DNA from: Tanytarsus gracilentus
Lineage: Eukaryota; Arthropoda; Insecta; Diptera; Chironomidae
Direction: 5' to 3'
NCBI GenBank assembly: GCA_038502055.1
Contig: JAXRKN010000033.1
Coordinates: forward strand, 744,001-808,000
Length of the DNA: 64,000 nucleotides
In this document: piece after piece, positions 14,371-26,700 of the stretch
Layout: every line of letters begins with the position of its first letter
Numbering within the stretch: position 1 is the stretch's first letter
Notes under the pieces: generated by a model
Databases searched by the model: none
What the model was told of the DNA's origin: nothing
What the model saw: the letters and a program-made list of their open reading frames with translations, nothing else
Translations under genes and position numbers: made by a program

Positions 14371-17300
14371 TTAAAAGTCGGCTCGTGCCTTCTTAATACA
14401 CACAGCTGATGTTGTCGACAAACGGCGCTTACGAATCTTTAAATAGTCTGCAAGAAAAAGAAGAAAAAATTATTTTAAATTGTTTAATTTTTTTTTGTTA
14501 TTTTGCCAACATCTATGCATGTGTTGACTGTCAATCGGAGGCACTTAATGTCATACAAGATTCTAATGGTATTTGAAATCACAAAAGGCAAAGTGTATGA
14601 ATGCATGGTTAACATTCGCAGTGACGCGCCTCAAACCTCAAGTGAACGACGAAGGGAAGCAAAAGTTTTTCAATTAAAATTGCATTAAGCCACCCGAACA
14701 ACGGCAGTCGATTGTTCGAAAAAAAAAAGTATTGCGAGAGGGTGGAAAGTTGGCATAATTGTCATGTCGAATTGTCAACAATGTTGATTTGCGGTAATGA
14801 AATAGCACAAAAAAAGAGGGGAAAAAGAAACGGAAAAGCATTATTAAATACTTTGTTGAAGTCATTTCGAGGGTGGCGCACACAATGTGCTTCTCAATCC
14901 TTTTAAAAATATTTTGATATTATACGGCTGTTGTGCCTTTTTTCTCCGATAATCGACAGATGCAACAAATACCCATAATGATCTCTGATTTCAATTCAAC
15001 GCCGAACGCAAGCAGTCTGCTCCAGTTTTTATTGTTTGAAAAATAGATCCACGGTCGTTAGTCATCGATATTTTTTTGTATGATTTTAAAAAGCGGGTAA
15101 AAGTCACATGGCGATGAGTTTTTTGTGCTTAAGACTTGTTTGATTTATGAGCGCATAATTATGTGGAAAATTTATTTTCAATTCAAGGAGTTTAGAAAAT
15201 TTATCAGTTCATTAAAATTCTTTTTAACCTCAATTTCTTCTTTTAACCCTTTAAAATTCCTCAAAGAATGCAAATTTGAATTAATTAAATGTTAGTTAAT
15301 AATTTACTCCGACATCCTTTTGTACTATTGTAAGCGATCCATTAACATTTAACCTCCGCCCTAATTTCATATGCATCGCCCTTTAAACCTCACATTTTGC
15401 AACCTATAATTTTCTGTTTTTCCACAATTGTCGTTAGACTAATTCAATAATTGATTTTTCTCCTTTCTGCTTTTTTTTCGTTTACCAACATTGTGATTGC
15501 ACATTGTGTGTTTTTTTTGTGGCACAAACAAACTTTTTCCTATTCTCATTCTCTTTTTTGAAAACCGCAAATGTTCGGTTTTATGCAATTGATATGATTC
15601 ATTCACCTAACAATGAACAGAATGGAGAGAGAAGTTTTTGAGGCATTATGATAATACTAATGTTAGACGTGGATAAATAAAAGAATGACTCGTGAGGTTT
15701 TCTGACTAAACCGCAGCAACAGTCAGTCACCACTCGATTTGAGTTTAGAAATTTATAAATTTAAAATTCATTTTTAGAGAGAAAAAAAATTGAAAAACGC
15801 TCATTTTATGCACATGCATAATTGTTGTTCGTATGGTGTGCAATTTTTTATCCATTTTGGATATGTTTTATGCATTTTTAGAGCAGTCGAGAGTTGTGGA
15901 GATAAAACAAAATGTTGACCAGGATACAAACATAAAAATTCATGCACACTCACATCTAAAAGAGCGAACGAGAGATACATGGAAAATGTCTGATATTAAA
16001 AATAAATTAAAAATACGCTCAGTAGCGAAGCAAAATAGAAATGTATAATTTTTTAATGCATTTATTCATGAGATGAATGATTATGAAAAAACATTTCTAT
16101 TTTTTATCCTCCACTGAATTTTTCATCCTCTTTTATGTTTTCGCTTAATTCTTTTTTTCGGCACCCGTTGTTTGAAGGGAAATTTGTACATGAGATATGT
16201 GTGCGGCTTTATGAGACAATATGGCATGCATGACGAAATTATGCAGGATTTAGAATGGAATTAAATTATCTTTTTTACGTTTCATAAGTTTCAAGCACAC
16301 TCGGAAAAATTAAAAAATTTAACAGAAAATTCGGGGTGAAATCATAAAAATGTCAATTGTAAGGCTCTATCAACGATTTTTGACATTATCAAATTTATTG
16401 TAAGTAAAAAAGTCACTTGTGAAGTATTAGATTTGTATGAAAACACAATTTTGAGGTTTTAATTAAAAATTTCAAACCCACCCTCAGGTTGCGAGTTCAA
16501 CTTCCAATTTTTTTTGCACACAATTCTTTTTTACTCTCGAATAGCTTCATTTTCAATTATCATTTTTCCTCTCGGTGATAAATGTCCTAAAACACTTTGG
16601 AATGACAACAAGAGTGTCTCTCTCTTTTTTTGGTGTTCGTTTAGATTAGAGCCTCGTGCGCGCGTCATGACCATCATCGTGTGCCATACGTATGCGATGC
16701 CAAATGTTTTATATCTTTCTCGCACTATCTGTCGCGCTCGAGTCCTGCCAGCACCAAATGACACAGTCGTAAAAAAATTCCAAAAATGTTTTGAATTAAT
16801 TAAATTTCGTCAGCAAACGCGACAGCAATGGCATGAGCGAGAAAAAGTGCATTAAAAGCATTTTAGAGGCGAATATGCAAATGGACAGTCACGGGTACCG
16901 CACTTTTACTGACTGATATTTGAACATGCGGTTACATGCATTAATCTTTAACATGTCGACATGTGGATATTTTGTGCGGTACTGTTAAAATCCACCTCCA
17001 GATGGTTCGTGGACTTGACACTCACGTGCCACATTATCAATTCATTACGATCAAATATGCTAATAGATTTTCGGGACACGGAGGGGAGCTTTACGGTCAT
17101 TTCGAAACCTCAAAAGCGCCTCATTATCATATCAAGAATAAAAAGGGAATTTTTAATTTATTCGACCTCATGCTCAACTACCCCATCGACAACTGCTCTC
17201 ATAAAAATTGCAAAATATATTTACGCAGATGGTTCGAGAGACTCGCTGTGGATTATGGCCATTAATTCATCAACATTTATATTTCGAAGAGAGAAAGAAA

Positions 17301-20300
17301 AAATTCCTCTTAATTGCGGAAACTTTTTGTGTAGTATCACTTCAAGGGTTGTTAATGTGAGCACAGCGTGTACGGCTTCTTCGTTTATCTACTTAAACAG
17401 GAAATATGCGGTGGTTGTCGGTCAATGAAATTCCATAGCACAAAAAAAAATATTGCGAAAGCCAGTGAATTTTTTTGAGGCCATAACAGGATGGTAGAAA
17501 AAAAATGTTGAGAGAGAATTTTAATGTTCACAGCTGGAACGAGCCAATATTTTTCCGTTGGTATTTCCGGACTCCGCGAAATAAATTGATGAGATGTATT
17601 GACTAGAAAGGGAGTGTACATTGAAGGAAAAAGTTATCGAAAGGAATTTCTAAGGTGTGATCGGAATTTTTGCGTAACTTTGAAGATTAAATTTTTAAAT
17701 TAAAAGATTGATTTAAAATTGAACAATTTGAATCCTTAAACTATAAAAATATAATTTTGAGAGAATAAATATTTTTTTAAATCTCAAAAGTACGTTAATT
17801 TTAAATAATTTTTAAGCCACGAAAATATGGAAAAATTCATCAATCTTCATCTAACCGATTTTCTCGGTCAAATCAGAGCAATTTCATCTTCTCTACAGAA
17901 AATATTAAAAACCAGCATGAACTTCCCAATAACTAAATCATTAGTTATTGTTAAATATTCATCGCATATAGAGAAAGTTGATTAACTCAAAGCGAACTAA
18001 TAAAAATTCTAAAATTACCCAATTGTGCGTCAGCATGAGAATTTATGCAGAATACCAGTAGATTTCCGATCAATCAATATTTAGGGTTGAAGTTGACGAT
18101 CAGCAGGAATTCGCAATAAATTTCGATCGACATGAACATTGAGTGATAATCGTGAGATAAACCCGAGAATTTTAAAAGTAATTGACATTAATTTTTTACC
18201 CTCCATGCGGTGAAAAAAATACTGATTCAAAAAATCTGCGGGAGATCGAAAAAGATGCCACAAAGTGACAGAAAATTAAATTTCTTGCATCATTTGCTGA
18301 TTTTTAAGCCTTTACTGAAAATTATTGAAGCATCTCAAAAAATTGCAACGTTTTCTTCGGCATTAATTTCCGGTTAAAAAAACTTTAAATGTCCGTGAAT
18401 TATTAAAACGTTTTTTCCTTCTTGCATGCCGCGTAAGAAGCAAACAAAGGAAGAAAGGGGAAAAAGTATGTTTGTTATTTTTCTGTGCACTCTATGGTAA
18501 AGATATAAAAAAGTATATTTCACGGTTTTTTATTTTTATTAGATTTCTTTCATTTCACGCTCATGTGAATGCTTCTCGAATGCCTTTTAAGACGGTTACA
18601 AAAAAAATTTGTTGTGAAATGGGGCACAGCCAGCAATGAATGTAAATAAATTAATTTAAGTCCTCCGGGTTATTTTCACCGTGGTTAATTTGAAGATATT
18701 GGAAGAGAAAGTAGGAAATATTTTTAAGGATCAGTGATCTGATAAAATCGGTTAAGCTTATTTGAGAAATTTTATTTAAAAATTATGATGAATGGACAAA
18801 ATTAATATCACAAAACGACAGTTGGACACTTTCAGGTCACAAGAAATTAATTTTTTTCTAAATTCAACCCTTTCAATTTCGACATCTCAAATTACCAGCC
18901 TGCAATTATTTTCTCATCCTTTTCAAAGAAATTTATAGTGAGGTCCATTTTTCACTATAGTGAAATTTATTATCATTCATTCATCACAAACACTCTAATT
19001 CTTTAAAGAGAAGAATGAAAATAATTTTTCTTCATCATACAAAAAAATTGAGGCATACCCGAAGTAAAAGGATGAAGCCCTTTAAAGAGATATCTTTTGG
19101 TGTGGTTGTCATTAAAGAAAGTCGTTGGACAAAGAGAGGGAAATGATGAAAGCCATCAAGTCATCGGACACGATTAGACAAAAGGGATGCAAACCCCTTT
19201 TCTTCTTCTTTTATTAATGCACACTTAAAAAAAGTGAACAAAGTTTCAATTCTGAGGGCTTTGTCGTCCGAAAATAATTCTCTACGGTGTACTTGAAAGT
19301 CACTTTTATGCTTTTTTTGGGGTGAGAGAATGGACTTGGGGTTGGATGTAATCTCTTCATTTCTTAACGTAAAAATTATTCTTCATCATTGCAAGTCGGG
19401 ATTAATTTTCTGATGAAAATTAATTGGTCTCACGTCTACGAAGATTATGCGCTTCGCTCCAGACACTCTAACGTTGGTATGGCAATATTCACCAACGATT
19501 TTCTAGACTATGAATAAGCTGATTTGCAAAGAGTGCTGTCAGCAGCTCGAAAAAGATTATTGGAAGTAATCGAGTTGAAATCATAATTGATTTTAATCAG
19601 CAAGGACTGTCTCAAGAAGTCGATAAGAAAATCCGTTAAAAATTTAAATTTCCACTCACCGGTAATTTTTGTTTGACTAAAGCATACTCTTCCACTTCTT
19701 CCACAGCCGCTGCCCGACGTGACTACAATCTTGGGTCTTGAAGATACTCTCGAGAGTGGACAAATATTTTCACTATAAATTGTCTCATGTTCACTATTCA
19801 CTTGTAAATTGTTCGAACTAATTTGATGATAAAATCTTGGCACTTCCGGAAGCGAAGCTGTCTCCCATTGAAATTGTCCATTGATGTTTAATGGTTTCTC
19901 GTTGGCAAAGTCGAAACTCCATTTACTCGATGCTTGTAATTGATATTTTGTCATTTCCATTTGGGCGTAACTAAAGGTAGAGAAAGAGGAAAATTAGCAA
20001 ATGAAAAAGTCATTATGTAACAAAAAGTGAGGAAGCAAAAAAAATTTACAGACAGGCAATAAAAAGAAAATTAAGTTTTTGTCGGTCGGTAGCAGGTCAA
20101 TGTTAAGTGATTGCAAATTGAAGGTAAATGATTTGAGAAATTAATTTGCAATTAGCTTTTTTTTGGAAAATATTTTGTAAAAAAAGCATAAATTAGAATC
20201 GAACCGAAAAAATATTGAAAAATATTGCACAAATAAAATTGGGAATCGAACCCAATATTATTTTTAAAAAATTAAAAACTTTAAGTTCGAATCCTAAAAT

Positions 20301-20587
20301 TTAAAAAACAATAACTTTTAAAAAATTGAAAAATTGCTTAAAATTATCAACATTTGGAATAAAACTAAAAAATCTTTTTTATTGCATAATTTTTCCATCC
20401 ACTTCTAAATTTTTAGCACCGCTTTAATAAAATCTCACCTTCTAAATTCACTTTTGATGACGGGTCCGAAGAGTGATTTGCTAACTTTATTAATCTTTTG
20501 CACTCGCTCGAGTCGCATTTTTGCCGATTTACGTGGCGACGACACCTGGCTAACACGCGTTAATAAAGCGCACGATGAAAGTCTCAT
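14371..20587 (-). CDS. dap: Dacapo, p21/p27-type CDK inhibitor, three exons
   Basis: Minus-strand exons: 20439-20587 (start codon at 20587), 19660-19970 and 14371-14447 (TAA at 14371-14373). Introns are 468 bp and about 5.2 kb, both GT-AG; the spliced product is 178 aa. The CDI domain spans exons 1-2: the cyclin-binding strand SLFGPV at residues 38-43, then the CDK-binding part around KWSFDFANEKPL (about 66-77) followed by QWE and SLPEVPRFYH. Exons 2-3 join to give QTKITDYLKIRKRR (149-162), a PCNA-binding box with the TD and +4 basic residue of a PIP degron, overlapping a basic nuclear-localisation stretch. Cip/Kip proteins bind and inhibit cyclin E/Cdk2 to enforce cell-cycle exit. The PIP degron is read by CRL4-Cdt2 on chromatin-bound PCNA, destroying the inhibitor in S phase. 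The protein is shorter than the fly protein (about 245 aa). The frame is continuous across both junctions. Confidence 0.95.
14448..19659 (-). other. Intron 2 of dacapo (5.2 kb)
   Basis: The donor is G|GTGAGT at 19659 and the acceptor TTGCAG ends at 14448. It contains only unsupported open frames, the longest being 155 codons at 16961-17428. It is long compared with the 60-500-bp introns elsewhere in the window, so it may hold enhancers; that is inference. Confidence 0.75.
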
Positions 20588-22165
20588 TTTTATTGTCCTT
20601 CGTTGGGTGTAAGACGGTTTTTATGAAGTAGAAAAATGATTTTCTTTTTTATTTATTTTACGACCGTCTCAATGCTGCCCGTCCAAAGATTTTCCACTTT
20701 ATTTACCTCGTACTTTTTTTTTATTACGGGACGATGAATTGATGAGCTATTTAAGATTTATTGCTGTAAATTTATCGCTTTATTTGCCGATGACATTCAA
20801 TATTGAGTTTATTAAAAAATTATTGTCGATTTTCTCATAAGATTTTTTTATAATTTGCACAACACACAAAAAGCACTCGAATTATTTTTTTACACAATTA
20901 TATTTTTTTGTAAAGTAATATTTGATCGGGATCCTTTAAGCTACGATGTTTACACATGCCCGACACAATTCCGAATGACGATCTACCTGCATGCTTAAAG
21001 TTCTTAAGAGCATAATTTAAAAAAATTAAAAAGAGAGAGGGAGAGAGAAAAAAGTGGAATGAGAGAATAGGTCGATGTGACTAAGTGACATGCATGAACA
21101 TGAGGGAACAAGAAAGAGATGGAGAGATGACGTAAGAGCGATCACAATTATTTCGATATATATAAAAGAGAGAGAAGAAGAAGAAGAAGAGAAAAATCCC
21201 CTTCGATAAAAAAAGGTAAAATGCGAAGAAGAAGAATTCCTGACCTATGCATAACATAGTGCACTATAATGTCTATTTAAAGTCATTGAACATGAAAACA
21301 GCACGACATGGAAACTATTTTAAGGCAGCTTAGTGATAGTAATACGAGGATAATACCATAAAATTGCTTCTGCTCTTCTCGCTTGTCTGGACATGCTTTA
21401 TAGCACCTCTTCACATGACATTCGACGTCACACAAATGCAAAAAGCTTCTCACTCGAAATTGTCTCTTAATGAGATGCAAAATGACTTGACAATGGAAAT
21501 AAAGTGAGAAAGTCTTCTTCGTCTTATTCAAATGAGGCAATTTGAATTTCAGATTTTTGCAATTATTTCTTCTTCTTCTGTTAATGCATGAATACGAGTG
21601 CAAGACATGAGGATTAAATTTTTGTTATAATGATAAAGTTTTAAAATTGTATAAAAACTAAAATGAAAATTATTTAATTAAAAATTCAATTAGGTTAAAA
21701 ATGTTCATTTAGATTAAAAGTTTTAATGGATGAATTAAAATTTTAAGTGGATCAAAAAAAATTAATCACGATATAATTAATGAATGCTAATTTTTTCGCG
21801 TCAAATATTTTAATTTATTCGTGTTTAAATATTTTTTTATGAAAATGTTCAAATGACAAAAATCACAACTATGACATTCTTTTTTATCGATACCAACCAT
21901 ATACATATTGCGATTATTATGATTGATAGACCAGAGAAGATTTGAGTTTGTGTCATACATGCTAAAACTTACAAAGATCCCTCAACAGAGTTGAAATTAT
22001 CATTTCTGCCGTTCCTCAATCATTTCTCATTTCCCTCTTTGATACGCCTATCGGTGATAGTCGTTCGATTGCATAATCAATAACATTCTTTGTGCAGCAT
22101 CGAGATAGTCATTTATTACAAATTTATTAACTAAATTCATTTTTGCCTTGTTGTTATTCCATCGC
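20588..22165. other. Region upstream of dacapo with GAGA-rich tracts
   Basis: This should hold the dacapo promoter and 5' UTR, transcribed leftwards. GA-rich tracts lie at 21031-21050 and 21167-21191. Such tracts resemble binding sites for the insect GAGA factor, which is common at developmental promoters. No start site can be fixed from sequence alone, and no other gene was recognised. Confidence 0.4.
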
Positions 22166-22195
22166 AAATTTATTGACTTCCCATAATATGCCGGT
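22166..22195. repeat. 30-bp repeat flanking the LTR-like element, left copy
   Basis: This 30-bp sequence is repeated exactly at 23701-23730, immediately outside the right LTR-like copy. If it is a target-site duplication it is far longer than the usual 4-6 bp for LTR elements. The last base overlaps the first base of the LTR-like repeat. Confidence 0.8.
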
Positions 22196-22562
22196 GTTGA
22201 GAAATGTCGTCTCAACGCGAATCCTTCCACTCCGCTGCAAATGGTTTATATCACCGATAAAACGAATTATTTTAGTTCAGTGTTTATTGTGGCGATTTAA
22301 CAACTATAAATAAATATTTAAATATAATAATTTGAGTTTAGCACGTGGTAAAATATTTCTTACAATTTGTAACGGAGCGTAAGGGAAATACGTCTTTACT
22401 CGGTGCGAGTTGAGATAGAAAAGAACGATATGAGAACAAATGATTAAGAAGAGGATGCAATAGTTGCATCGTTTAAATTCGAAATGATAATTCCGAGTGA
22501 ACAGTGACGGTATGACAAATTCCCTTATGGGATTTTTCATACGTTAAATGTAATATTTAACA
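22195..22562. repeat. LTR-like direct repeat, copy 1
   Basis: It begins TGTTGAGAAATGTC and can be read to ...TTTAACA, giving TG...CA ends. The first 21 bases after the T form a small stem, GTTGAGA/TCTCAAC. About the first 225 bases are identical to copy 2 at 23347. The open frames inside it are accidental, since the same one appears in both copies. Confidence 0.75.
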
Positions 22563-23346
22563 TTCTCCCCGCCGTGAGCGAGCGAATAAGAGGAATGTTA
22601 TAAAATTTAAAATATTCAAAAGGATACAACTTATTTCAAATATGATCTTAAATATTACTGCGTTGAGGATCCATCAACGTCGTATGCTGTTCAGGCTCCT
22701 TGCAGCTCTGGATTATGCAGGGTGGAATGGTCTTCGGCTTTGAAAGAGTCCGTGATGACAGCAGAAGGACTGAAGAATTTCTCCTCAAGATCAGAAATGA
22801 TTTGAGAAGGAAGTGCTGGTTGTTGTTGGAGTGATTGGGATGTGAAAAAAAAAAAAAAAAAAAAAAATTTGCCGTGTTAAGAGGTGACATAAGAAAAAAG
22901 AGAAGAAAAAAAAAAATTTCTTGAGAGTTGTGGAATGGTTTAATTTGTTTGAATAAATTGAGTGAGGATTAAGTTTTTTTTGGTTTGGTTCACTTGCGTG
23001 TGATTTTCTATTTGTTAGAAAAGTATGAGTATGTGGACTAGGTTAGCTGTAAGTGTGTGTGATGGAAGTTGTGAGAAGATCTTGCGACTGGGAGATGTCG
23101 GCCGTGAGTGTTGCGGGGCTAGGGCGTTGGAGCGAAAAAGGTGAATCCGTCGATGGATTTTCGAGAACTACACAGTGTTTAAAGTGTGGTGTGTGAGGTT
23201 TGTTGCTGGATGTCTAAGCTTATCTTTTCCAGGTTATGTGAAAGTATTGTGGTTTTCCTTTGGGTTGTCCCTAACTTCCCTTTGCGTTTTACGTAAAGTT
23301 TGTCAAATAACTTTTGTTAAATAATGCACAAAATTTTGTTAAATAA
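22563..23346. mobile_element. Internal region of a non-autonomous LTR-like element
   Basis: A segment of 784 bases between the two direct repeats. It starts with TTCTCCCCGCCGTG and contains a long A-run near 22848-22866. No gag, protease, reverse transcriptase or integrase coding is seen, and I could not recognise a tRNA primer-binding site. The best description is a TRIM-like deletion derivative. Confidence 0.5.
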
Positions 23347-23704
23347 TGTTGAGAAATGTCGTCTCAACGCGAATCCTTCCACTCCGCTGCAAATGGTTTA
23401 TATCACCGATAAAACGAATTATTTTAGTTCAGTGTTTATTGTGGCGATTTAACAACTATAAATAAATATTTAAATATAATAATTTGAGTTTAGCACGTGG
23501 TAAAATATTTCTTACAATTTGTAACGGAGCGTAAGGGAAATACGTCTTTACTCGGTGCGAGTTGAGATAGAAAAAAACATATAAAAAAAAATGATTAAGA
23601 AGAGGATGCAATAATTCATCGTTTAAATTCAAAATAATAATTCCGAGTGAATAGTATATACAATAAAAAAAAAATTCCCTTATGGGATTTTTCATACGTT
23701 AAAT
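23347..23704. repeat. LTR-like direct repeat, copy 2
   Basis: It is identical to copy 1 for roughly its first 225 bases. After that come clusters of changes toward A and T and small indels (about 23570-23590 and 23650-23675), then identity again up to CATACGTTAAA. Its 3' end lacks the GTAATATTTAACA present in copy 1. Confidence 0.75.
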
Positions 23705-23730
23705 TTATTGACTTCCCATAATATGCCGGT
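23701..23730. repeat. 30-bp repeat flanking the LTR-like element, right copy
   Basis: Exact copy of 22166-22195, starting inside the final bases of the right LTR-like repeat. Confidence 0.8.
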
Positions 23731-26700
23731 TATACTGCAGTGATACTCTACCATAAGATGAGATCATTTATATTCAGAGAAGAACTTCTCTCTTCCTTTA
23801 CTAGTGCCACATTTATCAGAAATTAGTTCTCGATGATTGCAAATAAATAGAAAGAGGAAGAGAAGTCTCTTGATGAAGTTGATGATGCTGTTGCCACATA
23901 ATAAAGCATGGCAAATGCATCAGATGAGATATGTGCATTTGTGTCTCCCTTGATAATGAAGAATTTCAACAAAGAACATCTTTCCGAAAAGTTATTAACT
24001 AATTTGCATAATTTACAAATATTTCCGATAAAATTTTTGAATAAAAATTAAGTGATGTGACATTGATTTGCGTATCGTAATGATGTGATTTACATTTTGT
24101 GTTACGATGAGAAAATCATAAAATTCGCTACGATGTATTTGAGATTTTCAAAGGTTATTTTTGGATCAGATGAAGAGATTTTTTTATTCAGAGTCTCAAG
24201 GGGTTACAATTACGCTAATTACCTCAAATTTCAATTAGGTTCATAAGATTTTTCAGTACTTATCGATCAGAATGATTAAAAAATATTTTGTTTAAATTTA
24301 ATAAACTTTAACTCTTCCATGCTTTTAAATTTCAACTTAAATTCCAAGAAATCTTCATGAAAATTAAATAAGACAATTTTATCTTTCTCTCATTGCTTAA
24401 GAAAATGAAAATGTTTCCCTTTCGGTATTTATGCAATGGAATGTTCAAAGGAGTGAAAAAAATACGAACAGAAATTTATTTGTTCTATGGCTCAATTGTC
24501 CTATCTTCATTCTCCACACATGTGTATATCTTAAGGCACACAGTGAGCATGGAGGAAAGACAAAATATCCATAGATAGGAATTTCCTTACATAATTCAAG
24601 ATTTATTCGATTGTTTATTGTTTTCGAGACTGTGACTCGTTGTAGCAAAATAATCGATAAGATGTATGTGAAAAAGTGTGAGGATGAGAGAAATGTCGAC
24701 ATTTATTATGGTCAATTTGAATACACATATCCCAAGCCCAAGTTCGAAGTTCTTCCTTCAGATTTCGATAATTCCATTTTATCGCTATCACTGTCGTCTG
24801 ACGATGACGTGAAAGCACACATTGTTGGCTTTTCTTTCTTTTCTACCGTCTAACATAACAATAATTCAGGATCAAAAACATATGTAATGTGTGGTTGCTG
24901 TTGCTTACGCTATCTATGGAAAATCTATGGCCATGTAACATGTATCTACCGATACCGCAAACAATCGACCTTCCAACATTACTATTTCCTGTATGATATC
25001 GCACAAAAAGAGGATGGAACAGTATGAGACACACATTGGACGTATTTTATCACTTATTGGTTTATTTTGGATAAACCGATGTTTGAACAGTGGCTGAATG
25101 TGGCTTATTTAAGAGGTGGTGAAACCTTTCTTAATCAATATGGATCGAAATGATATCCAAAAATTGTTTCATGCCCCTCGGATGGATGCGCATGTTTTTT
25201 AAAAAACATTTTAACCCTCAAACAAACTTTTCATCTGCAAAACCGACAGAAAAAAATTAATTCCAAACTCCATATGCCTCGACGCAGCATTTTTTTTATA
25301 TTAATTTTCATCAAATATCATATTTCACGATTCCACTCTAGCAAAATTAATTTTAACAGCAGCCATGTGCGGTCAATTTTCGTCGGTTTATTTTTATCCA
25401 ATTTACCTTCTCTACTCTCTATGGCACTGTTCTTTGTTAAAAACATAAAAATTAACTTTAAACGTTCTCTGGTGAAGTGGCATGAAAACAACAACAGTTT
25501 GAAGAAGGGAATGCAAACACCTGGTCAGTTGGCCGGCTCTCTATGTCTTACTAATAAATTATTTATAAACCGATGCTTGAGGAGGAAGAAGAAGAAGTTA
25601 AAGAGCCATGCATAATTAGACAATTTTGCACAGTGCGGTGACCAACAATGCACAAATTCACTCATGCCATATTATTCATGTGCACATTGTGTGATGCTGT
25701 CGAAGAAGAAATTTTTCATTCCCTCTTTCACCTCAATTATGTTTCACCAAGGGATAAAATGCATTAAGAAGCCACTTGAATAAAAATTACAATGTCTCTT
25801 CTTGTTCCCCATTTTTGCTTCCACTTCCATGCTGGCGAAGCTAATTACTGTTGTGCATTTTTAATAAGCCAAAATGAAGCCGCAAATTTTTGGGAAGAGG
25901 AAATTCAATCTAATGACTTTCAACGGTTTTTCCTTTCATCTTAAACGAATTTCTCCTCTTAAAATCTAATTTAAAGTCTGGAGTCTAATTTTTTTAAAGC
26001 AATGCATTTAATATTTAAAATCCTTTCAAGGAAAATTGCAAAAGGGAATGAAATAAAAAAGTTGAATGGAAAAAGTTTGCCACACATCAAAAAGGAAGAT
26101 GAAGAAGTGACAAAGGAATGGGAAATTTGAATTTTAACATTAATTTTTTAAATAAATTAATTTATTGATTTTTCTTTTAATTTTTTATTATTAAATTTTT
26201 AGATGTTTACATCCCTTTTGATTCTTCAAACAACCGCAAGCTATTTTTTTCTTCCCTCAAACTCATGCACTTCATCTCCATACACAACGCTTTGAAAAAT
26301 ATGCTCAAGGAAAAACAGTGGAGCACAAATTCATTTTAAAACGAAGTAAAATTTTCTTCTCTTCTACTTGAAAGCAAATAAATAATTCAGTAAGAAAGAC
26401 TTGTAAATGTAATTGAATTAAATTGGAATTTAATAAGAAGTACCTCACATGTATGTAGAGTTCGACTTACGTTTGTCGAATAAATTCGGATTTTAAATTA
26501 TTGATGAGGATTAAAAACTGGAAAGGAAATAAATGATTTAATGTTAATTTAAACTGACATTGAAATTGATTGCAAATTATGAAGAAGTTTAATTTCAAAA
26601 AGCTTTGATGAAGTTCATGCTAAATGGTTCAATTAGATTTAATTTTACAAATAAAATAAAAAAGAATTTTCAGCTACAAATTTTAATCTTTTTTATGAGT

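Noticed and set aside
16961..17428. 155-codon open frame (and a 100-codon frame overlapping it) inside dacapo intron 2
   Set aside because: The two overlapping frames are both open because the local sequence is less AT-rich. Neither has a recognisable domain, signal peptide or splice support.
20238..20256. T-arm-like palindrome ATTGGG-loop-CCCAAT with TTCGA loop in dacapo intron 1
   Set aside because: There is no A box or acceptor stem around it. Two similar TTCGA motifs nearby suggest chance or an old repeat, not a tRNA.
22304..22540. Repeated 78-79 codon frame, also at 23456-23695 on minus
   Set aside because: It lies wholly in the LTR-like repeats, begins at unrelated positions in the repeat and has no domain.
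24611..24853. 80-codon frame with an acidic, Ser-rich C-terminus
   Set aside because: Codon use looked mildly protein-like, but there is no homology I recognise, no splice partner, and minus-strand frames overlap it.
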